A DNA stretch of 10,126 bases, taken from positions 1 to 10,126 of the forward strand of contig JAUWVE010000048.1 in the NCBI GenBank assembly GCA_030617565.1, given 5' to 3'. Positions 6,800 to 10,126 of the stretch are shown piece by piece. The notes under the pieces were generated by a model, which worked only from the letters and a program-made list of their open reading frames with translations, was not told the DNA's origin and did not search any database. The position numbers and the translations under genes were made by a program. The stretch comes from Gammaproteobacteria bacterium (lineage in GTDB: Bacteria; Pseudomonadota; Gammaproteobacteria; BMS3Bbin11). Positions within the stretch are counted from its first letter, which is position 1; each line of letters begins with the position of its first letter.

Positions 6800-8146
6800 A
6801 TGACACTAGCCACCTTGCACAACTGGAAAACGTCCTTTCAGGTTTATAAAAAGCCGAAAGTACTGGCCATGTTATTTCTTGGCTTTTCTGCAGGCCTGCC
6901 TATACTGCTGGTTTTCGGGACCTTGTCAGCCTGGCTGAACAGCGAAGGCATCGACAAGACCACTATCGGCTTTGTCAGTTGGGTCGCGCTGGCTTATGGC
7001 TTGAAATTTATCTGGTCGCCACTGGTTGATCGAATGCCATTACCACTATTAACCCGGCTGCTCGGGCAACGTCGCAGCTGGATGCTGCTGGCCCAGGCAG
7101 GTGTCATCACAGGGCTGGTTGCGCTTTCCATGTATGACCCTAAAACCAGCCTGCCGACCATTGTAGCTTTTGCCGTACTGACGGCTTTTTCATCAGCCAC
7201 ACAGGACATCACCATTGACGCCTGGCGCATCGAGGCAATTGATGATGAATATCAGGGTGCGATGGCAGGAACTTATCAGCTCGGCTATCGCATCGGAATG
7301 ATACTCGCAGGCAGCATGGCATTTGTTATCGCTGATTTTTATTCCTGGTCCGTCGCCTATCTGTGCATGGCGCTGTTCATGCTTGTAGGCATCATCAGTA
7401 CATTCATTATTTCTGAACCCGATCACACGCTCAGAGACCAGGAATGGGAAACTGAAGAACGCGTGATTGCATTGCTGGAGCGAAAGAAGCATCTGCCTGA
7501 GAAGATAAGAAAACTACAGGCATGGTTTGTCGGTGCCGTTATCTGCCCCTTTGCCGATTTCTTCGCACGCAACGGCTGGAATGCTTTATTGATTTTATCA
7601 TTCATCGCTGTATTCAGAATGAGTGATATTACACTGGGCGTGATGGCTTTCCCGTTCTATCAGGACATGGGCTATAGCGGCACCGAGATAGGAATCGTCA
7701 GTGGACTGGTAGGTAAAATTGTCACCATATCAGGCGCCCTGCTTGGCGGCATACTGGTGGTTCATTATGGCGTCATGCGCATGTTGCTGGTTGGAGCTAT
7801 TATTGTTATTGTTACTAATCTGTTATTCGCCTGGCTGGCAGGCCAGCAGCCGCTGGTAATCTGGCTGATTCTTGTTGTAGGTGCAGACAATCTCGCGGGA
7901 GGTCTGGCCGGAACGGTATTTATTGCTTATCTGTCCAGCCTGACTAACCGGGCTTATACTGCGACACAATACGCCCTGTTCAGCTCTATTATGCTGTTGC
8001 TGCCCAAGTTTATCGGTGGCTTTTCAGGTGTGGTTGTTGACGCCACCAGTTACCCCGTATTTTTTCTGTATGCTGCATCTCTGGGCATACCATCGGTAAT
8101 ACTTATTCTTATTCTGATGAAACAGGAAGATAGAAGAACAAAATGA
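6800..8146 (+). CDS. AmpG-like MFS permease (PAT family)
   Basis: This 448-residue inner-membrane transporter is of the AmpG/PAT branch of the major facilitator superfamily. The family's best-known member, AmpG, imports cell-wall anhydromuropeptides for recycling in exchange with protons. Hallmarks are FLGFSAGLPILL (26-37), AWLNSEGIDKTTIGF (44-58), LKFIWSPLVDR (68-78), QRRSWMLLAQ (90-99), SSATQDITIDAWRIE (131-145) and GYRIGMILAG (162-171). A charged cytoplasmic loop at about 206-240 (EPDHTLRDQEWETEERVIAL) divides the two helical halves. About 12 to 13 hydrophobic segments can be seen. Length is close to that of typical AmpG. The ATG at 6800 has no clear ribosome site. Some PAT members carry other substrates, so muropeptide transport is likely but not certain, and no ampD, ampC or nagZ gene lies nearby. 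Confidence 0.88.
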   Translation: MTLATLHNWKTSFQVYKKPKVLAMLFLGFSAGLPILLVFGTLSAWLNSEGIDKTTIGFVSWVALAYGLKFIWSPLVDRMPLPLLTRLLGQRRSWMLLAQAGVITGLVALSMYDPKTSLPTIVAFAVLTAFSSATQDITIDAWRIEAIDDEYQGAMAGTYQLGYRIGMILAGSMAFVIADFYSWSVAYLCMALFMLVGIISTFIISEPDHTLRDQEWETEERVIALLERKKHLPEKIRKLQAWFVGAVICPFADFFARNGWNALLILSFIAVFRMSDITLGVMAFPFYQDMGYSGTEIGIVSGLVGKIVTISGALLGGILVVHYGVMRMLLVGAIIVIVTNLLFAWLAGQQPLVIWLILVVGADNLAGGLAGTVFIAYLSSLTNRAYTATQYALFSSIMLLLPKFIGGFSGVVVDATSYPVFFLYAASLGIPSVILILILMKQEDRRTK

Positions 8147-8173
8147 CTGCCAATAATGCAGGCCGGATTCAGT

Positions 8174-9148
8174 TTAGCGGATAAAATGATCAGACAAGCT
8201 CTGCAAGCCTTCATTTAGCTTAACTTTTCCCTGTGCCAGTCTACTTAACAGCTGACGCCATTTTCTTGCTGCTGGCAATCCAAGTGTCAAACCGTAAAGT
8301 GGCCTTAATAGTAAATGTAGGGATTGCCCTTCATCAAGCTGGAGCTTTATATAACGGATATATTTCTGCACTATCTCCTGCCGACTGCACTGAACAACAT
8401 TACCGGTTAGCAACTGTTCAAGTTCAACTAGAATCCAGGGGTTCCTGATAACCTCACGACCTAGCATGACACCATCAACATGTTTAAGATGAGCCTTAAC
8501 ATCATCAACCTGGCGGATACCTCCGTTAATAATTATTTCCAGCGAGGGAAAATCTTTTTTTAGCTGATAAACCCGTTCATACTGTAGCGGTGGTATTTCT
8601 CGATTTTGTTTCGGAGACAAGCCCTTTAACCATGCTTTCCTAGCATGTACGATGAAGGTCTGACAACCTGCGTCCGCCACAGTTTCAATAAATTCCTGAA
8701 GAAACGGGTAACTGTCAGAATCATCAACACCGGTTCGAATCTTTACTGTAACGGGCAAGGCTGTACATCCTTGCATGGCATTGACACACGAAGCTACAGT
8801 TTCAGGCTCTTTCATCAAACAGGCACCAAAAGCACCTGACTGTACCCTTTCACTTGGGCAGCCGACATTGATGTTTACTTCATCAAAACCAGCTTGTTCA
8901 GCGAGTTTTGCCGCTTTAGCCATCTCCTTCGCTTCAGAACCACCCAATTGCACAACCAGAGGGTGTTCCTGCTGGTTAAATTTTAATAAATACCGGTAGT
9001 CACCATGCAGCAGGGCTCGTGCTGTAACCATTTCAGTAAACAATAAAATATTGGGTGAAATTAGACGATAAAGTAATCGGGCATGGCGATCTGTATAGCC
9101 CATCATCGGAGCAATAGAAATTTTATTAGAAGATAATGTTGTAGCCAT
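8174..9148 (-). CDS. dusA: tRNA-dihydrouridine(20/20a) synthase DusA
   Basis: This 324-residue flavoenzyme reduces uridines 20 and 20a in the D-loop of tRNA to dihydrouridine with NADPH and FMN. The FMN-binding TIM barrel begins SIAPMMGYTDRHARLLYRL (11-29). LFTEMVTARALLHGD lies at 36-50, QLGGSE at 67-72 and NVGCPSERVQSGAFGACLM at 94-112, with the catalytic Cys97. Further FMN/RNA-contact residues are K136 in TVKIRTG, H168 in FIVHARKAWLKGLSPKQNRE, the ING at 207-209, and GR at 230-231. HARKAWLxGLSPKxNRE is characteristic of DusA rather than DusB or DusC. The gene converges with the AmpG-like gene (27 bp apart, no terminator visible) and diverges from the glycine-zipper gene. A GGTGA about 11 bases upstream could be the ribosome site. 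Confidence 0.95.
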   Translation of the reverse strand: MATTLSSNKISIAPMMGYTDRHARLLYRLISPNILLFTEMVTARALLHGDYRYLLKFNQQEHPLVVQLGGSEAKEMAKAAKLAEQAGFDEVNINVGCPSERVQSGAFGACLMKEPETVASCVNAMQGCTALPVTVKIRTGVDDSDSYPFLQEFIETVADAGCQTFIVHARKAWLKGLSPKQNREIPPLQYERVYQLKKDFPSLEIIINGGIRQVDDVKAHLKHVDGVMLGREVIRNPWILVELEQLLTGNVVQCSRQEIVQKYIRYIKLQLDEGQSLHLLLRPLYGLTLGLPAARKWRQLLSRLAQGKVKLNEGLQSLSDHFIR

Positions 9149-9209
9149 TTGTTAATATTTCACCAATTAATATGTTTCAAAATTACACCATAATAGGATA
9201 TACAACCTT
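9149..9209. promoter_or_regulatory. Short AT-rich divergent promoter region between dusA and the glycine-zipper gene
   Basis: Only 61 bp separate the two start codons, so both promoters must lie here or inside the genes. Toward dusA, TTGAAA (complement of 9175-9180) and TATTAA (complement of 9152-9157) are exactly 17 bp apart, but the -10 lies only 3 bases before the ATG. Toward the right, AGGA at 9195-9198 is a good ribosome site 11 bases before ATG 9210. CATAAT at 9189-9194 is probably too close to the gene to be its -10. Confidence 0.3.
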
Positions 9210-9602
9210 ATGAAACTTGTATCTGCTCTAATTATTAGCTCTGTGATATTTTCCCTGAGTTCATACACATTGGCTAATGCGAATGACCCGATAGCTGATT
9301 CTAAAAAACTCTGCCACCATCAGGCAGTAGAAAAATCAGGCTTTGACCCACAAAAAACAAAATCCGGTAATACCACAGCTAAAGGTGCAGGTGCAGGTGC
9401 AGCCGGTGGAACAGCAGTTCGAGCAATTCAGGGTAAAAGTCTACTCAAGGGTGCCGCCATAGGCGCCGCAGTCGGTGCAGCAGCCGGTGGAGCTAAAAAG
9501 AATAAGGATAAGAAGCAGGCCGTACTTGGTGAAGCAAACTATAAAACAGAGTATGACAACTGCCTGCGCAGCAGAGGGCTAGTGCCTGAAAACGTGCGAT
9601 AA
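9210..9602 (+). CDS. Small secreted glycine-zipper protein of unknown function
   Basis: I do not recognise a named gene. The 130-residue product has a Sec-type signal peptide: basic start MKLVSALIIS, hydrophobic core to about residue 21, and probable cleavage after LANA (A24). There is no lipobox cysteine, so a soluble or membrane-inserting periplasmic protein is likely. Two alanine/glycine-rich segments, KGAGAGAAGGTAV (58-70) and LLKGAAIGAAVGAAAGGAKK (78-97), have the spaced small residues of glycine-zipper helices, which can pack in membranes. A lysine-rich stretch (96-103) follows. Two cysteines (C35, C118) could form a disulfide. The C-terminus YKTEYDNCLRSRGLVP resembles the Y-x-x-x-Y-x-x-C-L-R/M-x-R/G-G ending seen in other small glycine-zipper envelope proteins. 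It has the clearest Shine-Dalgarno of the plus-strand genes here. Confidence 0.82.
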   Translation: MKLVSALIISSVIFSLSSYTLANANDPIADSKKLCHHQAVEKSGFDPQKTKSGNTTAKGAGAGAAGGTAVRAIQGKSLLKGAAIGAAVGAAAGGAKKNKDKKQAVLGEANYKTEYDNCLRSRGLVPENVR

Positions 9603-9628
9603 TACAGCAACTCTTTTCTATACGATTT

Positions 9629-9686
9629 CATTGTAGGTGCGAATTCATTCGCACAAATCTTGTCCGAATTTGTCGGACTTACAATG
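9629..9686. repeat. REPIN-like element: two inverted REP hairpins within an outer stem
   Basis: An outer stem, CATTGTA (9629-9635) with TACAATG (9680-9686), encloses two hairpins. The first is GTGCGAAT (9637-9644) with ATTCGCAC (9647-9654). The second is GTCCGA (9662-9667) with TCGGAC (9673-9678). Read from the left, the first hairpin is preceded by GTAG; read from the right, the second is preceded by GTAA. A GTAG or GGAG tetranucleotide before an imperfect palindrome is the hallmark of REP sequences mobilised by RAYT (Y1-type) transposases, and two inverted REPs make a REPIN. No transposase gene is in the window. It lies between the glycine-zipper gene and the rRNA operon end. Confidence 0.72.
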
Positions 9687-9739
9687 TTCCTGCCACATCA
9701 CCAGCACAATATTTTAATTCAATCCCAACAAATTTAGAC

Positions 9740-9768
9740 AAAAAAATACCCGTCACAATGACGTGTAT
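9740..9768 (-). terminator. Rho-independent terminator of the rRNA operon
   Basis: Read on the minus strand, 13 bases after the 5S gene, ATACACGTCA (9768-9759) and TGACGGGTAT (9755-9746) form a 10-bp stem with one A-G mismatch and a three-base loop, followed directly by seven T (9746-9740, one shared with the stem). On the plus strand the same stem is followed by TTCTTTTTT (9769-9777), so it may also stop transcription coming from the glycine-zipper gene. Confidence 0.85.
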
Positions 9769-9781
9769 TTCTTTTTTAAAA

Positions 9782-9899
9782 GCCTGGCAGTGACCTACTT
9801 TCACATGGGGAGACCCCACACTATCATCGGCGCTAAGCATTTTCACTTCCGAGTTCGAGATGGGATCGGGTGGTTCCTGCTTGCTATTGCCACCAGGCA
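9782..9899 (-). rRNA. rrf: 5S ribosomal RNA
   Basis: On the minus strand the sequence begins TGCCTGGTGGCAATAGCAAG and ends ACTGCCAGGC. It contains the conserved internal segments CCCATCTCGAACTCGGAAGT and TAGTGTGGGGTCTCCCCATG. The 5' TGCCTGG and 3' CCAGGC pair as helix I. Length is about 118 bases, normal for gammaproteobacterial 5S. The exact ends are judged by comparison with E. coli 5S and may be off by one or two bases. It is the last gene of an rRNA operon transcribed leftward. Confidence 0.97.
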
Positions 9900-9907
9900 A
9901 ACTGGTT

Positions 9908-9951
9908 GTAAAAACTGGGGTCGGAGTTTAATACTCTGACCCCATTTTTAC
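9908..9951. repeat. Large palindrome in the 23S-5S spacer
   Basis: The left arm GTAAAAACTGGGGTCGGAG (9908-9926) pairs with the right arm CTCTGACCCCATTTTTAC (9934-9951). This leaves one bulged C (9915), one mismatch, and a short TTTAATA loop. In the rRNA transcript it would fold into a hairpin of about 18 pairs between 23S and 5S. The GGGGTCAGAGT...ACTCYGACCCC form resembles dispersed palindromes that I associate with IS200/Y1-type transposase loci in proteobacteria, so it may be an inserted element rather than a native processing stem. Confidence 0.72.
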
Positions 9952-10030
9952 GAATCTGGATAGTCTTGGCTTTGGGTATTATTAATACAATACATTATCG
10001 CATATCACACACAAACAACTTGGGTGTTAT

Positions 10031-10126
10031 ATGGTCAAGTCTCACGGGTAATTAGTACTAGTTAGCTTCACGTGTTACCACGCTTCCACACCTAGCCTAT
10101 CAACGTTGTAGTCTTCAACGGCCCTT
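10031..10126 (-). rRNA. rrl: 23S ribosomal RNA, 3' end (cut by window edge)
   Basis: The reverse complement reads GTTGAAGACTACAACGTTGA, then TAGGCTAGGTGTGGAAGCG, then AGCTAACTAGTACTAATTA, and ends CCCGTGAGACTTGACCAT. This matches the last roughly 95 bases of gammaproteobacterial 23S rRNA (in E. coli: GTTGATAGGCCGGGTG, GAGCTAACCGGTACTAATGA and CCGTGAGGCTTAACCTT). The mature 3' end is near 10031-10033 by that comparison. The spacer to 5S is about 131 bp and holds no tRNA gene, only the palindrome at 9908-9951. Confidence 0.95.

Noticed and set aside
9679..9900. Minus-strand open frame of 73 codons
   Set aside because: It lies over the 5S rRNA and its terminator; the RNA identity is unambiguous.
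9900..10030. tRNA gene in the 23S-5S spacer
   Set aside because: No acceptor stem, T-loop (GTTCRA) or CCA end is visible; the only structure is the palindrome and a short GTATTA/TAATAC repeat at 9976-9988.

Overview
The window looks like chromosomal DNA from a free-living or symbiotic gammaproteobacterium outside the Enterobacterales. The evidence is the gene order pilT (divergent) / yggS - proC - yggT - yggU - metX - metW, which is the order I know from Pseudomonas-type genomes, together with a Pseudomonas-like MetX, a DusA, and gammaproteobacterial-looking 5S and 23S rRNA. Base composition is moderate and even. There are no phage genes, no complete insertion sequence and no CRISPR array.

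Layout. Positions 1-182 hold the start of pilT on the minus strand. A 135-bp divergent control region separates it from a plus-strand run of genes: yggS (PLP-binding homeostasis protein), proC (last step of proline synthesis), yggT (two-repeat membrane protein), a DUF167/YggU gene, and a 636-residue bacterial dynamin-like GTPase. After a 132-bp gap with possible promoters come metX and metW, overlapping by 4 bp (homoserine acylation for methionine synthesis). In Pseudomonas, rdgB and hemW follow soon after metW. Here a short degenerate AmpG-like fragment with a strong hairpin follows, then an intact AmpG-like permease. On the minus strand is dusA (tRNA dihydrouridine synthase), divergent from a small secreted glycine-zipper protein. 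The right end is the 3' part of an rRNA operon on the minus strand: the 23S 3' end, a spacer with a large palindrome, 5S, and a terminator.

How the genes fit together. The yggS-proC-yggT-yggU-metX-metW block is a conserved housekeeping neighbourhood that covers PLP homeostasis, proline and methionine synthesis, and envelope-associated proteins of unclear role. Its unusual member is the dynamin-like GTPase, which sits co-directionally and closely spaced between yggU and metX and has all five G motifs. This makes it the best candidate here for unexplored biology, presumably membrane remodelling, although no partner gene lies beside it.

Small non-coding elements are the other notable content: a five-unit heptanucleotide repeat abutting the proC start codon, a REPIN-like pair of inverted REP hairpins beginning with GTAG at 9629-9686, and a 44-bp palindrome in the 23S-5S spacer. 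I found no clear multi-gene defence system or other wholly new system.
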